A stretch of 64,000 nt of DNA, taken from Setophaga petechia. Taxonomy: Eukaryota; Chordata; Aves; Passeriformes; Parulidae. The stretch spans positions 11,590,501 to 11,654,500 of the forward strand of contig JANCRA010000019.1 in NCBI GenBank assembly GCA_024362935.1, given 5' to 3'. Within the stretch, counting starts at the first letter, position 1. Every line of letters starts with the position of its first letter. The notes beneath the pieces were generated by a model that was not told where the DNA came from, ran no database searches, and saw nothing but the letters and a program-made list of their open reading frames with translations. Of the stretch, positions 36,608-50,091 are shown in pieces. Made by a program: the position numbers and the translations under genes.

Positions 36608-37559
36608 AATGAATTTTAGGTGCAGTCGGGTGACTGGGGATAATGATAGGTTAAAACAGCATTCCCACTAAAACATGGTAGCAAAATCCCTGGATGAAGA
36701 AAGGAAGTTTGCATGAAATCATGACCATCTTGGCAAGAACTGCTTATACCTAACTTTCCTCAAAGATGCGTCTTTTAGGTGTACTTTTTCATCTCACTCC
36801 TTTGCTTCACTGAAAGCTGGGAAGGAAAGAACTATCCAAACTGTACTGAAGGGACATTGTAATTTAGGGCTCATTCTTATAAAATGTTCTATGACAACAG
36901 ATTAACTATACCAGACCATCACATTAAGTTCATTCTCTGGGATTCACTTTTGTCCATACTATAGTCTCTGTCTTTCCAGCATCTCAGGATGCAAGAGGTG
37001 TTGCTGTCCTCAGCAGTCTCTTTCCTTCCTCTTACTACCACTCAAAAAAATTCACTGGTGCCCTGGTTGTCCTTGGAAAAATCTCCCTCATCTCACATCA
37101 TCTCACTGAGGGCTTCCTGGAAATTCTCATAATTTTGTGAAGTGTCTGAGCTGGGGCCATCTCCTAAAGTGTGCCATGTAGGGACCTCAGTTGGCCATAC
37201 CCAGGACCATGAATCTGACAGAAGCATTTTGAGGCTGGATTGCACAAATTAAGGGTGAGGTGAGTTTTGCTGTGCTGCATCCTGTGGTAACTTGTGGAGA
37301 AGAAAGTGTGCCAGGAAGCATAGAGAAGCAGCCAAAAGAGAGATAACAAATGTTGCTTGAGACAAACTGATAACTATTTTTACCACATCCTGCTGTGAGA
37401 AATGAGCACAAGGTGATTATTGAGAAAAAAGGCAAAATAATGCCTACAGAACAGAGTGGGAGGATGCTTCTGTACCCTAGCTGATGTCTCCTATGTCCCT
37501 CTCCTTCATACAGCCCGATTGCTCTACTTTTGCTGCCCAGGTGGATAAAATATCGGCAT
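36608..37559. other. Intergenic DNA between CR1 and the second CpG island
   Basis: I recognise no exon or repeat here. The sequence is of moderate GC content and rises into the CpG island at about 37.56 kb. Confidence 0.5.
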
Positions 37560-38560
37560 CTAAACCCATCGTTGCTTTCTGTGCCAGGGTGTAAGCCCTG
37601 CAGCGGACGGAGCGGCCCGGTGCTCGGCAGGCTCCGTGCATGTCCCCGTGGGGCACAGTCCCTGCCGGCGGCCTGGCAGCACCGGCGGCTCCCGGAGCCC
37701 GCTGGGTGCCGCCTGTGGGGAGGACGGCGTCGCCGTGGATTAGCTCCCGGTTTGGGGGGAGGATCGCGGTAATCCGTGCCTGGATCGCACATCCCGCGCT
37801 AGCCGGCAGCGGCAGGCTCTGCGGTCCCGCGGGCAGCGGCAGCCGCGGGGCCCCGGGCGGGATCGGGGCCGGCAGCGCGTCCCCGCCTGACCCCGGCTGC
37901 CGCCGCCCGGGGGGCGCTGCTCGGGGCGGGCCGGCGGCGGGGGCGGCGCCGACAGCGACACCGACAGCGACAGCGGCCCCGCCTGCGCCGGCGGGGAGCG
38001 GCGGTGGCCCGTGGCCGCCCCGGGGTGGGCGCAGCCCCGTGAGGGGAGCCCGTCATCCCGCGGGCGCGGCGGGAGGAGCGCGGCTGACGCGGCACGGAGG
38101 AGGAAGCGGCAACTCCAGCGGGCGGACGAACGGACATCCCCGGCCCGCCCCGGCCGGCGGAGGGTCGGAGGGTCGGAGGGAGGCAGGTAGGTACGCGGGG
38201 TGCAGCCATCCGGGGCTCCGTGACCCCTCCACGGTCGGGGTAGAGGGAGCCCGTCCGGAGCCGCGGAGGTTCCGCGGCCGCGGGGACAGGGACTCAGTCG
38301 GGGACACGGGACTCACACGGGACACGGGACTCGGGGACGTTTCGCTTCCCTTTTGTTGCACCCCAACCGCCCCACACGGCCGGCGGTCCCGAGCCGTGTT
38401 CGGCGCGGCCCTGGCCGGGTCCTGCGGAGGGGCCGGGGCTGGAAGCGCTCCCGCAGGAAAGCGCCGCTCCGCGTGGGCGTGCGGCTCCAGCCAGCAGCTG
38501 GGATCCGCTCACGGACAGGGGGCAAAGTGCTCGCAGGCGAGTAAACAAACAAACATGGAG
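37560..38560 (+). promoter_or_regulatory. Second CpG island, probable promoter and 5' exon of a plus-strand transcript
   Basis: This is about 1 kb of very GC- and CpG-rich DNA with GC boxes (GGGGCGGG at about 37923) and no TATA box. A good plus-strand donor, GAGGCAG before GTAGGTACG, lies at 38187, which suggests a 5' exon ending there. In mammals the plus-strand neighbour of VCPIP1 is SGK3, whose first exons are non-coding, so this may be an SGK3 promoter; it could equally drive a long non-coding RNA. The long plus-strand frame through the island (37640-38866) is Gly/Ala/Pro/Arg-rich, matches no family I know and is most likely an effect of GC content. The island and donor are seen; the strand and gene are inferred. 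Confidence 0.5.
37950..37973. repeat. Hexamer CGACAG repeat, four units
   Basis: Four CGACAG-type units (the second is CGACAC) lie inside the second CpG island, next to the GC box. Confidence 0.85.
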
Positions 38561-38654
38561 AAACTTCTGCTCCCCCCGCCCCCGCCGCTACAATTGCAGA
38601 TATTGTATTTGCAAAGAAGTTTTAAAGTCATTTGGTGTTTCACATTTTCCTCTC

Positions 38655-38671
38655 TTTTTTTTTTTTTTTTT
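38655..38671. repeat. T17 homopolymer at the island edge
   Basis: Seventeen thymines lie just downstream of the second CpG island. Confidence 0.9.
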
Positions 38672-41600
38672 AATTCCCACCCTTCTCCAGCAGTGTTACT
38701 GGCTCCGGCTAGTACTCTTGCCCTAATGTTTTCACTGCGTGTATATGTAGTTTTACACACTATGCTTTATTTTGCATGGCTGGCTCGGTGTGGGAGGATT
38801 TGCTTTCTGGGTTGCAACTACGGACACCACCAAACTCCATTTCAGTTCCGCTTCTTAACTCTGTAAGGACAGTAAAGCTATGCTGGAATCAGACATTTAA
38901 AGAGGTGAAGAATGGCTGGGAGGAAGAATGAAGAATTACATTTAGCGCTGGTGAAAGAGCCCTTTTCCAGAGTCCTTTACCTCTGCCTCAGCAGGATGAG
39001 GAAATCCTGGTTAGCTTTGCTTTGTGCCTTGCAGAGGCAAAGCAGTGAATGCGGTTTGGGTCTGCAGTCCCTCTGTCTTGTGGTCTCTGTGCCAGAGAGG
39101 CAAGGGCTGGAATTGTCTCTTTACTCGTTTAAACACCCTCAGCACGAGAGAAGGTTGGAGGCAGGGAGAGAATTAAAATAATGCTTCCTCCTCCTGTGCA
39201 GAAGTTGCAAAGTATTAGTGCTCCCTGCACAGATGTTTTATGGGAAGGTAAAATTCTGACTCAGACTTGAGGGATTTGAATTAAGAAGTGGTCGAGCTTG
39301 AAGGAGTATCCAGTAATATTCCCTTGCATGACTTTGTAACTTGCAGGATATCTGCCTCAGTGCTTTTGTGAGCATTGGTCAGAGCTCCTCGGCTTCCCCT
39401 TGCTGAAACTTACATGCTCCTGCACAGCTTTTCTTTTTAAATCTAAATTCTGTCAGGCTCTTTCCCTTGATTTTTGAGATTGTATGAAGAGCAGAAGAGC
39501 TTTCAACTATGCACTAGTTGGCAGCAAAAACCAGTTAGTGATCTCTGTATTTCTCTCCAGTAAGTGCTGCAGCCTCTTTATTATGTGCTCTAAGCATTGA
39601 AATACCATTGACATTTATACTGGACACTCAAAATAGATGTTGACAGCCCTTGCATTTAATTTCTTTCATGCTAATCTAATAAATTCAGTATCTATTGTAA
39701 TCTTCAAAGAGGATTAAACATTTCCTGAGGGAAAGTTATGCGGACTGGTGAATACATGGGCTGCATCCAGAGTGCTGCAAGATGTGTAATTCATTGGTTG
39801 TGTTGTTCTGAGGGGATCTTCATCCTGATAATCAACAATCCATAGGAGTTGTTGCTTTTTATGATTAGTGTGTGCATTCTCATTCTCCAGGGACAGGTAT
39901 CTTTCTAAGAAGCCTGACAAATGATGTTCAAGTCTCATTGACTTCAAAAGACTTATGGGGACACAGAAGTTGGGTGGTTCCTAGTCCACTCTGCTTATAA
40001 AATAACGTATTGCAGGGAGCTAATAGTTCAAGTTTTAAGATGTGAGCACTTTAAAATCACTACTCTGTTAATTTTTTTACTTGTTTAAAGTCAATCCACA
40101 AGTAGGTGGATAATTTGACTGTAATGGCATGTGTTTAAAATAGTGATGGGTGGTTTTTAATATGCAGAGTTGCTTCAGCCTAGCTAGCTGGAGTAGCTGC
40201 AAGCCTCCAAAGCTGACTTGACCCAGCAACAAAATATTTCAGTAGGGTATGCTGAGGGCCAAAAATAAAGTGTATTAAATAAAATGACCCAGGTATTAGC
40301 AAATAAAACTAGATGCAAAGCATCTCTTGTTTCTCTTGGGATCTAGGGTTTATGATGGAAATCATCTGTCAATCTGAAATGCCATGCATGCTAATTGCAG
40401 GTTCATGTTAATCATCACTGTATAAGAGGGTATGTCAAATCCTATTTTCCTTCCTATCCATACAGGATAAGCCACTAATAAGCTGTGATCCTTCAGCCAC
40501 ATCCACACATCAGTTCTCTCCTGGGTTGTCCTCCCTATATCCCAGATCATTCTCCAGATGGTTTCAGTTTTATAATTTGCATGCAAGTAACTAGGACTTT
40601 TTTGTCCCATGGCTACAAGCCATTTCATACACAAATACCCTGCATTTCTGCATGGAAATAGAGCTCAGATTACACATATTTGCAGTTCCAAATTATGTTT
40701 TTGTTTTGGTTGTCTAAGTTGTCATTAAGAAGAATGTTATTTTGAAGGAATGTTCACTTCCCAAAAGGAAAGTCAGTGGTGGTTGGTTTTGTGACCTCAT
40801 TTTTGGACATCCCTAAGTCATTGAAGAGGTATTCTGCTATGATTTTTTTTTCTGTGGACCAAGGAACTAGAAACTACTGTAAATAATGTATGTACATATA
40901 TAGACTGAGCTATAGTAAAGCAATATGTTGTTTTTATTTAAAGTTAGCTCTTTGAGTGTTTGTATTGAAGGATTCATTTTGTTCTAGTTTAAGTAGTATC
41001 CATATGGTAAAATGTCCTACAAAGTAAACACACTTTCCTAAGTAGAACTGCAGGGCTTCCACGTGCTTTAAGAACATTATAAAATATGTTAATCAGGTTC
41101 CTGCTTGCATTCCTAATTCTCAAACAGAATTTATTCCCCCAAAGTCTTCCAAACCACCTAACACTGTGTCTGCCTGACTCTGAAAGTATCTTAAACATAT
41201 TGGATCTCCCTCTTTGAGCAGAAAGTTCTTAAGCACCTTATCTAGAGCTGCTGTAGTTGAGCATCAAAGCCCTGAGGAGATGAAGAAAGTAGGGCACTGG
41301 CAGGCAATTGTAAACACACGTGCTGATGGATCGGCCGTGTCTGGAAATGCAGCTGTGTGTTTCCTCTTGGGAGCACTGCCCAAAGAGGAGCCAGTGCTCA
41401 GCCTTCCCTGGGAGCTGCTTCTGCTGGGATTTGTCTGAGCAGCAGGCTGTGTTCTGGTAGGTGAAACCTGGGCTCCTGGTCCCTGTGCCTGAGGGGTTCA
41501 AACCCACGTCTTCTGTCACCTCGGCAGCTGTTGGAGAAGCTGAGGGAGGCGAGCAGAAGGGCAGGCAGACTTGGCTCCTTGTGTTCAGCCTGGGCCATCT

Positions 41601-43182
41601 GCTGGAAGATGCAGCAGGTTGCCCAAGGCTGGCATGAAGGAGCAGCAGAACCTTGGCTCTGTCACAACAGTGCGTGTCCTGCTGGGAGGAGGGCTGGGAT
41701 CTGGTGGTAGCTTGCTGGCGATGATTATCAGAGGTGAGCATTTCCATGACATCCTCTGTGTTTGAAGAGAGGATCACCACTTGACTAATTTCTCTAGGAG
41801 AGAACTGGGCCCAGGAGAACAGGCTTGGAGATCCGGAGTGGGTGGTGACAGCTGGTTGTAATCTCAGTTTAGAAGTTCAAACCTGCAAGTTGAAGTAGGG
41901 AAAGTGTCCATTGTTTCCTTCCAGAAAGCCCCATTTCCAGTGCAGGAATCCCCATCCTGGCCCACCACTGTCTCCCTGCCAGTTTTATATTATGCAGGTT
42001 TTCAGGTGGTGTTTTTCATGTTCTGTGCCACAGATTTGTGTGTTGGTGTCCTGACCTGTAACTCCATTCCCTTGCCCAGTTCTGTGTTAGGATTCTTTCT
42101 CCCTGCTCTTTAGCAAAGGAAGAAGTAAGGTTATATCTTCATGTGATCTTTTCAGTCCAGTTTCTCAGACACTCTGTAAGCATCACCTGAGGGGGAGAGG
42201 GAACTTCCTTATTCCCTCATATTTGAAATATTTGCAACTACAGTTTTTCTGTGGCTTAGGGCAGGAAAGCACCTGGGGGTTGGAGGAGTGTGGGTAAGCA
42301 AGATTGATGTCTAAATTTATTTCCCAGCTCCTTTATTCAAAGAGATGTCACATCTTACTTCTTGGCAGTCTTGTTTGAAACAGTGAGGTCAACTGGCAAG
42401 CTGCTAGTGCTGAGTGTCTTGCCAAATACTATTGCAAAATACTGCCAGTGCAGAAGTTGCATAGCTTTACAGACTGTTATGTTCCTCTGGGAGTAAACCA
42501 AAGGGGTACCAACTTCTGATCCTTTCCCTCTGAAGAGAAGCAGGACTGGCATGTTTCCATTGCCTTATGAGGCACCATCATGCTACTTTGCTGCTGCTGT
42601 CTCTTCCAGCCCTTGGGATTAGTTTTCCTTCAATGATACTTCTCCATCTCTTGCTCACAACTGAAAACATCTTCACTCTATTGTTAGTTGCAAAGTATTT
42701 TGGAACAGACATAGGACCAAGAAAAGCTCTACCTCCCATCTTGGACTCAATGTTGTAAATGCAGCAGGTGCCCCACGGAATTATACCCCCTATCTGAGTG
42801 TTTTTTGAAGAGCCATGCAACTGAAGTCAATCCCAACTATTTCTCAGTATAATATAGGATGCACAATCTGATATCTGAATATATGCAAACTGTGTGCCAA
42901 TTATTGAGACCTTGTAAATTTGCTGGTAAAACAAGGCATGAGTTGGAAACACAGATCTATTTTTCAGTAACTATCCTGATAGCTATTTTAGAGCTTTGCA
43001 TAATTAATCTGTGCTCAAATTGATATTTTAGTGAGAAAATGGGTACCTGTGAAGGTATTTTCCCATGTTATTGTACATAATACTACATTACAGTGATATT
43101 TCTGAATTCAGCTAGGAAGATAAGCTGGAGGGGTAAGTGCTGCTCATGGCTAAACATCTTCAATCATGCTGCTATTCTGGTT
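38672..43182. other. Intergenic or intronic DNA, nothing certain
   Basis: No recognisable coding exon or mobile element was found. A 180-codon open frame on the minus strand (41780-41238) lies in a slightly GC-richer patch. It has no family resemblance and is treated as chance. If a plus-strand transcript starts at the second CpG island, this stretch would be its first intron. Confidence 0.5.
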
Positions 43183-43525
43183 AGAAGGAGCCTTGGAAGG
43201 TGGTGAGTTAACTCCTCACCCTGAGTGTTCAGACAGGGCTGCTCAGGGCTGTGTTTGCCTGGGGTTTGAGAGCCTCCAAAGACAGAGGCTCCACAGCCCC
43301 CCTGGACACCCTGTCCTAGTGGTCAGTTATCCTCGTGGGGATTTTCCTTCTCATGCAATGCACCAGCAAGTCTGGCTTGGGAACCTTCTCCAAGACATTG
43401 GGAGGCTGCTGTTAGGTGCCCCTCAAGCCTCTTCTCAAGGCTCACAAAACAAGTCCAGTTGCCTCCAGCTTGCCTAGAGAACGTGCTGCAGCCCATGACT
43501 GGCTGTGTTTTGGCCTCTTCCGTAC
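43183..43525 (-). mobile_element. Old CR1 LINE 3' fragment
   Basis: The plus strand follows the reversed CR1 3' region in order: CTCCACAGCCCCCCTGGACA, then CACCCTGTCCTAGTGGTCAG, then a block like GGGAGGCTGCTGTTAGGTGC, then GCTGCAGCCC. It is more diverged than the copy at 35.6 kb and has small gaps, so it is older or from another CR1 subfamily. The outermost tail repeats are not clear, and both ends are approximate. Confidence 0.75.
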
Positions 43526-46500
43526 CCTGTGTAGTTCCTGCTTAGCTGAAGGGATGTTGGATGCATTAGGATGCAAGTGTACCTGGTCTGCATGACTCTG
43601 AACTACTGTGTGTTTATGTTATAATAGTTTAGGTTCAGATTTTTGTCTGTTTGTTTATAAATTCCAAGTGTTAGGTATTTATGAACTGGGATCACTATCA
43701 AACCCTAAAATACGTTTTATACTAAATTTAGTAAATAAGTAAGGACTGAGCATTCAGAAAATGAATGCTTTTAGTTAACCATGGTAGAATTTCCAGTTTA
43801 TGGTATGTGTTTTCCTTTAATGCTGGAAAGAGCATAGAAGAGGGACAGACAGGAGGTAATTAAAGAAGAAAATAACTCCTGTACTCCCTTTGGATGGGAC
43901 TTAAACATACTTTGCAAAGGCAAGATGCATTAAGTCTACAAGTTTGGAATGCTGCCAAAAATTACAAAACTGAGAAAATTTAGGGCAATTCAGAAATAAA
44001 AACTACCTGGCAAAAGTACCCAGACTGTAAAATGCCTTGAATACAAGTGCATCAAAGAACTAGGAGACTTCTACTTCCTTGCTTCCATAGCAGTGGTGCA
44101 ACTTGAATTTATTAAAGTGGGGGGGATGGGGAAGAAAGAAAAAATCCATGTTTTCATGAAAAGATAAGTAAAAAGACAATGTAGTGTTAAGGACTGTATA
44201 GCAATGTTTTATGAGAGGTAAGAAGTGAAACAGAAGGGGGTTATTTGGGGTCATAGTGGATCCTGATAGCCTAGAATCCAATTTTCCAGTTAGTCTCCTG
44301 ATTTTTTCTTCTTTTTTTTCAAATACTAGACCCTCCTGTTTCATTTAAGCAATAAATGTAAGGCTGTTAATTTAATCTCCCAGTACTCGTGGTAAATATC
44401 TTGTAAATAATTTTTATCAATTGCTCTTTAAAAGGGGGCATTGATTTTTCAGACTAGTGAAAAAGCAGCATTTTAATATTTTAATTTCTAAATTTCATCT
44501 TCCCAAATCAGCCTTTGGTAAGAGAACATCTGTTGGTTTTAGAGTTTTTGGGACTAACAATTCGTTCCTGCAATCCTTCTGTTTTCAGAGCCCTGATAAT
44601 AAACAGATAGAGTTTCTCTGTCAGGGAACCCCAAAACTGTCCTTTAGTTGTGTCCCTTGAAAATAATGTGACACTTTGAGCAGTGACAAAAACCAGACAA
44701 TTACTGTGCTCTGGTGAGAGAATGTATGCTACAAAATTTTCAGCTGTCTTGGTGTAAAGTGTTTGTATCAAGAATGAGCAGTGTTGTTTGCAATGAGGTT
44801 TTACATCTTGTGTGTGTGTCCACACACATTATATGTAACTCCAAAGGCATATGCCAGATAGGTTGATTTAACTTCACTTTTCTTCAGAATTTTTTGGAGG
44901 TTGGCTGCCTCTTTGGTGCTCTTTTCATGTTAACTAATAGGTTATGTGGTGGATGAATAGGATTCTTTATAGAATTATCTAAAACCAGGCACTGATTTAT
45001 TTGAAAACAAAGGGTTTCTTTAGAGCTAAGTTTAAGCTGGCATTGCCATGAATCCTAGAATTATTCTACATTTAAATGAGAGAACAGTGATGCACTTGTA
45101 CTTGGGCTTTGAACAGCACAGAGCTGTTGACCAGAGACTTGGAGACTGCTGAGCAAATCTGTTTAGGTTCCTTTGCCCAAGTTTCCAAGCCTACTCTTCT
45201 CTCCTTACAGATGATGAGAAGCAAAGCTAAGAAGACACTATAAATTGCATTGATCAATTTGTTTGGAGGAAGGCAAGTTGTTTGCTGGTGTGTGATCAAA
45301 AAATGTATAAAATCCTGCTCTGTAGCAGAGAAAAATCTGAACACATACTTTTTCTCTGTTTTGCTTTGGGGTGTATAGGGTCTAGAGCACAGCAGCTAAA
45401 CAATACCTCACTTGTTTATGAAAAACCTTGGGAAGAAGGGGTGAGAAAGAAGAAAATATTTACAGTAGCTTTCCACTCAATTAAAATCAGAAGGCAGACT
45501 AAAAAGGAAAGAGTTCATGTACAGTCCAAGCCAATTAAAAGTAAATTTTGCTGCTTGGATGTTAATTTACACATCCAAGGCAATATAAATTTAAACTAGA
45601 AACTTGACTTAACCTCGCCAGTTCAGATGAACTTCAGATTTATTACTCATTTAGTTTTGGTCATAGCATCTGGGTGGTTAAGCACATTTTATGTGGATTG
45701 ACATTAGAAATTCATGAACTGCCTTAAAATGTTAAAACTGTGGAGTACTTCACCAGAATGTGTAAATAATGCCTGTCTGCAACACAAGCTGGCTCAGATC
45801 CTCAGTTAAGATATTCTTATGTTTTATGCCCTCAGCCATTTATCCCCTTGTTTAATTATCTGGGAATAAAACCAGATTTCTGTAGCTTCTCTCATGTATT
45901 AAAAGGTATCTTGAATTTCTCTGCAAATGCTTTAATTGTATTTGTTGATATTAGTTGAGATTGTTTGTGGGGTTTTACACATAAAATGTGGGTTTATTTA
46001 TAAAGAATGGAAATAGAGGTAGAAGGAGGAATCTCATAACCCTTACAGGGTTTTACTCAAAAATTAAACTTCAGACTTGTCAATGCATGCACAAATCAGT
46101 TTACTGTTTTACATAGGAGCGTCACTTGAAATGACCTGAAAGAAATTTTATCATCAACCACCCAGTCAAATCCTGGATAATTATTCAGGGAACCATGTTG
46201 GATTTGTGATGTGCACAGAGTAAGAAAAAAGACAGTCCTTGAGAAGGAATCTGTAGGGACTGAATATTTCAGAAGCTACAGAGCATGAGGAACAGAGGAC
46301 AGCCTTGAAGCTCAGTATCTAAACAGAGACAGGGACACACACGGACGTGTGCACAATTTGACAGTTCTTTAGGAAAAGAAAGTTTATGAAATGAAAATAT
46401 GTTGATATTAGGAAGTGGCAAGGAGAAGCTAGAACATTCTTGGTCTTGGTTACTGCTCTCTGACTCCACAGCTGGAAAAGATTGATGACTTGGGTGCTTG

Positions 46501-49500
46501 GCCCTTTGTTTTGGTTTTGCTGTTTTAATTTATGAGTCAGAAAGTCCCTAGATATAGGTCCTCATTTAAGGAAAAGAAAGAAACTAAAATAAGACAGATT
46601 ATTAGCAATGTGATTTCAAAGCAAATACAGTTGCTAAGTTAAAATATTGTGATAGTTGTGGCAGTGTATTTACAGATCTACCAAAGGTGTCCATATGTCA
46701 CATCAGATGTCAGTTAAAACTGTCAACATGTTGTCTCAAATCAGTCAGTGCCTGGTGTTTAGAGAGTGAACACTGTCACTCCAGTCATGCTTGTTGCTGC
46801 AAAGCATTTAGATCAATGTAACAGCAGAGGAAAGCACTGTTGTTCTGCTCTGCTATGGCTGGTGTCTCCTGCTTTGGTCTCTGCCACATGGGTGTCATTG
46901 GCCCCTGGATTCCTCTGGCTTGGCTTCAGATGAGTCTCTCTCACATTATTACTTCTGTTCAGGAGTGAGCTTTTGGAGTACATCCCTGGTGGTTCACTCT
47001 GCTGGGGGATCCTGGGGAATACGAGCTGGATTCCTTTCATGTGAAATAAGATTGGAAGATGTTCTTCCAGTGTGCTCTTAGCACTGAACCAGGCACAGGA
47101 TCAGGCTAAAGCTGGGTTGAAGCAAAACGCACGGCCTGCCATGCCAGCATGGATCATGTGGTGCTGCATCTTCAGCATCAACTCTCTTCCTCTCTGTGGA
47201 TATGCTTTTCTTGCACTGCATTATTTTCTACAGCAGACATTGAAACAAAAACTGCAGCAAGAGTAGATGCAAGCACCTGGAGGCTGCCTTTCTCTTGACT
47301 TCAGCTGCATCCTTGTAAGTCATTGCTCATATAAGTGTGACACACCTCTGAAACGACTCTCCCTGCAAGTGGCGGTCTCGTTTTTAATCTTTGTTTTTCC
47401 CAGCTTCCTTCCTGTCACCTGAGTTCCCTCAGTGCTTCTCTCTGTGTTTCTAAACCACTTTTTCCTCCCCTCACTTCTGGTTTGCCACCATGGCATTCCT
47501 CAACCATTGCTCCCAGCCATAAGGTCTCAGTCTCAAGTGGTCCCTGCCCCAAAGATGCAGTCTGTGTTTTATGAAGTGTTTGCTTCAGCTCTTTTTAAAG
47601 CTCTTTCCTGGTGAAATATCTTCCATTGCTTCACTACCCTTCCAATAGTTTTTTCATGTTCTTGTCTCTCCTCATCCAGTACTTATTAACCTTTTCTCTG
47701 CTCTCTTTAAGCTCATTAGGACTTGTCCTGAAGAGACAATTCCCTTCTCTTTGAAGTAGTCTTCCAAGAGAACAGCTGCCCCTCAAGTGGGTTCCCTCCA
47801 CCCCACACTAGCTTGTCCATCCCACTTCCCCATAAGTGACATTTTCCAGACCAGTTTTCATTCTTATTTCTGTTCCCCAGACCCGCACAGGTGGGACCAC
47901 CATGCCCTGGGTATTCAGACAAAAGCAGAGTGAAGTTGAATGACTTTTCTGAGTTCAGCAGATTATGCTCAGGCTTTCCACTCTTATTTTTTATCTCACA
48001 GCAATATTTGTCTTAGAACAGCATGACATTTATCTTTGTGATCTGCTGTAGTCTGAGGCCTTGTTTCCCATCCTGTATTTCCATATTAGATGTTTCCTGC
48101 CTGTGGGCAATATTTTGCATATAACCTGCTACATTTCAGTCCATTCTTCAAGATCACTACCCTGTCCTGATAGTGATATATTTAACCTCTGTTTCTCACA
48201 TCTAGAATTAATATTTATTCTTCCTGCTTCTGTAACCTGGTTGTTAAAATATCTCAAGGCAGTTTCAAAGCTTTTCTAAAGGGAAGGTGTGACATCTGTG
48301 ATTTCTCTTCTGCCTCTCTGGAAGGCTGTCAGAGGAAGTTAGCAATCTGATTTAACAAATCTCTTTTGTCTATTACTTAGGATTATCTTCCAGGTGCTGC
48401 TAATTGATCTGTTTTGGATTGTTTTCCCCAGGAATTTGAACCTAAACTGACTCACTGGGTTTTTAATATTCTTACCTGATTTTTGTTGCTTTGGTTTGTT
48501 TACTTGGGGTTTTTTCCATTGTGCAGACGTGCACACACTTCCATTCATATTCTGTCTCTCTCTCCGGTTCTTCCTGAAACCTTACCTGTCATTACTGTTA
48601 TTTATGCCAGTCACTGTTTGCATTTGACCCCCTTGGTGTAGACTGATGTCCTAGACATGATGGTCTTCTGGGTGTCATCTCCCATCAACTTTTCTCTCTG
48701 TAGGGCCAGAAGATTTTTCTTGCTCTTAGGCTATAAACATATTGATAATAAGGATTTCTTTTTGTTGATAGTAGTTTTTTTTGCATTATAATTCTACCTT
48801 AACCATGTTGATTCTCATAACTATGTACTTTTGCAGATTTTATATTTATTGCTAGCAATTTGACTATGTTTTCACATTCTGTACCTGTCTCGATAAATAA
48901 ATCTTGTGCTGCTTTTGTTTATTTTTTCAGGGCACAAGCACAGATTATCATGTTGTATTGTTTTGTAGACGAATTGCTGCTTGTTTCTTGTCTCCCCCCT
49001 TGGTGTCTCTTGTGTTCACATTCTCTTAGCTTCATTATTGGGCTCCATCACCATCCATTTAATGACATTTAGTCAACTTTTCTTCTCAACTGGTTGCTTT
49101 CCATTTGTCTAGAAACAAATCTAAAGGATCCACTGCCTTTTTTAAATGTTAAAAAAATTCTAATATTGAATAAAAGAACTTTAAACTAAACTAAAGTGCT
49201 GTCAATTCGCAGGCCTTTGCTCCTTATGCCATGTGACTGCTGAGATACCACATGGTAGTGGATTCCCTGTTCAGGCTCTTTGGTTTTACTTCCAAGTTTG
49301 CTAGCTGTTTGATGTGTAGATTTGAGATATCAAACAAATAACCCTGGTGCTGTAGGTGGTTTTTAATGGCTTTGTTGTTGTTTAAACTGATTAGCCCTGT
49401 CAGTGCAAATGGCTTGTTTTTGCAAGGCTTCAGATTCTGCTGGCTGTCATTGTACTTGTTGTCTGCCATTGTGCTGTGACAATGGATCTACCATAGTGGG

Positions 49501-49545
49501 AAACCTCAATTTAAAACCTAAGGAGAGTGTATCCTGTCAGATTTA
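43526..49545. other. Intergenic or intronic DNA, nothing recognised
   Basis: This is AT-rich sequence with only short ORFs. A short TG/CA inverted repeat lies at about 44809-44828. No exon, RNA gene or clear mobile element was identified. Confidence 0.5.
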
Positions 49546-49600
49546 CAGAATGACAGAATGGTTTGGATTGGAAGGGACCTCAAAGATCATCTAGTCTCCA
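49546..49600 (-). mobile_element. CR1 3' tail fragment
   Basis: The plus strand reads ACAGAATGACAGAATGG, then TTGGAAGGGACCTCAAAGAT and CATCTAGTC, which is the reversed end of CR1 including its octamer tail repeat. Only about 55 bp match. The sequence to the right does not continue as CR1, unlike the copy at 35.6 kb, so this is either a very short insertion or the tail of a chimeric element. Confidence 0.88.
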
Positions 49601-50091
49601 TTTCTGGTCTGTAATGTCAGCCCATTCGTGGGATGGTCCAGATTTTGTTTCACAAGTTGTTGACACTGTACAGAGGTCAGATGCTGGATCCAGACTCTTC
49701 CAGCCATGGATTTCTCTCCATGGCTCATCACAGCAGTGGCAGTAGAACATTTTAACTGAACCATTCCATCCGGACGAGCGGCTGCTTGCTGTGGGTGACC
49801 TCAGCAGTGGACCAAAATGCCTCCTCTTGCTGTTTTGAATGGGGAGTGCTGTGCTGCATTCCACTCCCAAGAGACAGCTGAACCTTTGGGTGTTCACCCT
49901 TGGTGACAGCAGTGATGCTAAAGGATTACCATTGACATGTTTCACATCCAGGGTGGGTGGCAAAGGCACCCACCCTGCTGTGGGAAGCCTGTCAGTTTGG
50001 AACTTCCTCTGAATTAAAGCTGTGACATGTGCTGCCACACTTGGAAAAGAAAAGGATCTGGTTAAAATGTAAGACAAATTATGTGTTCAGA
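49601..50091 (-). other. Unrecognised block joined to the CR1 tail, with a 165-codon open frame
   Basis: About 490 bp lie between the CR1 tail and the palindrome at 50.1 kb. It is GC-richer than its flanks and open on the minus strand for 165 codons (50077-49580), a frame that ends inside the CR1 tail. The translation matches no family I know. It could be the body of a composite retroelement mobilised by CR1, a diverged CR1 3' region, or host DNA next to a short CR1 piece. I cannot decide from one copy. Confidence 0.35.

Noticed and set aside
37640..38866. 408-codon plus-strand open frame
   Set aside because: It runs through a CpG island and is dominated by Gly, Ala, Pro and Arg, with no domain. 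It also crosses a good splice donor at 38187 and a T17 tract, so it is most likely non-coding leader and intron.
41495..41510. tRNA B-box-like GGTTCAAACCC
   Set aside because: No matching A box or cloverleaf stems at the right spacing, so neither a tRNA nor a tRNA-derived SINE is supported.
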